Positions 6,246 to 6,625 of a DNA stretch of 6,625 bases are shown one piece after another. Position numbers and translations under genes: made by a program. The DNA lies in assembly GCA_945871455.1 (NCBI GenBank), contig CAMBXJ010000254.1, positions 1 through 6,625 on the forward strand, given 5' to 3'. This DNA is from Asaia bogorensis (GTDB lineage: Bacteria; Pseudomonadota; Alphaproteobacteria; Acetobacterales; Acetobacteraceae). The number at the start of each line of letters is the position of its first letter. Within the stretch, counting starts at the first letter, position 1. The notes below the pieces were generated by a model. The model saw only the letters and a program-made list of their open reading frames with translations. It ran no database searches and was not told the origin of the DNA.

Positions 6246-6325
6246 CCGTTACTGCCAGGCTTAACCTCGCAACTCGCCCCACGCCGTTGCCGCGCGGGTT
6301 GTTGGGTCAAGCCCGGCAGTGACGG
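6246..6325. repeat. Imperfect palindromic repeat element, about 80 bp
   Basis: Two 21-base outer arms at 6246-6266 and 6305-6325 match as an inverted repeat in 18 of 21 positions (CCGTTACTGCCAGG against CCGTCACTGCCGGG, then CTTAACC against CTTGACC). Weaker pairing continues inward. The differences are all transitions, so G-U pairs keep the hairpin in RNA of one strand. Arms of the CCCGGCAGTGACGG type are typical of dispersed palindromic repeats in alphaproteobacterial genomes. It lies in the leader of the lipoprotein gene, or inside its coding frame if the upstream ATG at 6385 is used. CGGCTG and CTCCGC recur in inverted order outside both arms, so the full element may be larger (about 6212-6355). 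Confidence 0.7.
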
Positions 6326-6385
6326 CGGGCGGAGCGTGGGGCAGCCGTTCGGCTGGTTGGCTTTGGCCTGCGATTCTGGCGTCAT

Positions 6386-6400
6386 GATGTGCCCCCTTCC
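6386..6400 (-). promoter_or_regulatory. Strong ribosome site before alternative lipoprotein start
   Basis: GGAAGGGGG followed by CACATC and an in-frame ATG at 6385 forms a good ribosome site. If used, translation begins MTPESQAKANQPNG and reads through the palindromic repeat in frame into the lipoprotein signal sequence. It may be the original start, interrupted by the repeat, or it may make a short leader peptide region. The sequence alone does not decide. Confidence 0.35.
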
Positions 6401-6488
6401 TAACCTGACCCGTTCCCCGCCCACCCTATCGATCGCACCTTGTCGATGTGCCGCGACACCGATCCGGTGACGCGGTGCATCGTGGCGA

Positions 6489-6625
6489 TCACCCGAGCGG
6501 CACCTGGCGCAGCGCCGTTTCCAGCTCGCTGGCGGATCGTTCCAGACGACGTTGGGCGGAGTCGATCTTCGGTTCCTCGGCCATCAACTGCGGTTGCTGC
6601 TGTGCGCTGACCACCAGCCGCTGGC
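6489..6625 (-). CDS. C-terminal end of a coiled-coil protein, paralog of the downstream lipoprotein (partial)
   Basis: Last 44 codons of a gene that begins beyond the right edge, ending in TGA at 6489-6491. The readable tail has RLVVSAQQQPQLMAEEPK, then IDSAQRRLERSASELETA and LRQVPLG. Its end aligns with the neighbouring lipoprotein: QRRLERSASELETALRQ against QRLDQRSRELDAALRQF. Both are Ala/Gln/Arg/Glu-rich and likely helical, so this is probably an upstream paralog from a tandem duplication. Whether it too is a lipoprotein cannot be seen. The function is unknown. The frame is supported by this similarity and by being open to the window edge, but the piece is short. Confidence 0.65.
   Translation of the reverse strand, partial: QRLVVSAQQQPQLMAEEPKIDSAQRRLERSASELETALRQVPLG

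Noticed and set aside
6246..6325. CRISPR repeat or insertion sequence end
   Set aside because: A single palindrome with no spaced repeat series and no transposase gene nearby; better explained as a dispersed palindromic repeat.

Overview
The window is GC-rich DNA, and every convincing gene lies on the minus strand, so transcription runs from right to left. High GC, a twin-arginine signal on the solute-binding protein, and a palindromic repeat with a CCCGGCAGTGACGG-type arm (a style common in alphaproteobacterial intergenic regions) suggest an alphaproteobacterium. No marker gene is present to name a genus.

Right part (about 5702-6625): the 3' end of one gene and a complete gene for a small Ala/Gln/Arg-rich, coiled-coil lipoprotein. 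The two proteins share a similar C-terminus and look like tandem paralogs. Between them lie a roughly 80-bp imperfect palindrome and, just before the lipoprotein signal peptide, a Shine-Dalgarno sequence separated from its ATG by a perfect 7-bp hairpin. This makes the true start of the lipoprotein ambiguous.

Left part (1-5557): a five-gene, same-strand cluster. In transcription order it holds a thiamine-diphosphate enzyme of the acetolactate synthase/decarboxylase superfamily, a Tat-type family 1 (sugar-type) ABC solute-binding protein, a MalF-type permease, a MalG-type permease, and the first 175 codons of an HpaB-type FADH2-dependent aromatic hydroxylase that continues past the left edge. 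Gaps are 91, 105, 49 and 38 bases. Three of the four junctions carry hairpins without U-tracts, which suggests differential expression within one transcript rather than termination.

Together the left genes look like an uptake-and-breakdown operon for an unidentified carbon compound. The transporter would import it; the monooxygenase and the ThDP enzyme would act on it or on a breakdown product. The ABC ATPase, the flavin reductase that an HpaB-type enzyme needs, and any regulator are not in the window. The substrate cannot be deduced from sequence alone. The pairing of a sugar-type importer with an HpaB-type hydroxylase and a ThDP enzyme is the most interesting system-level signal here.
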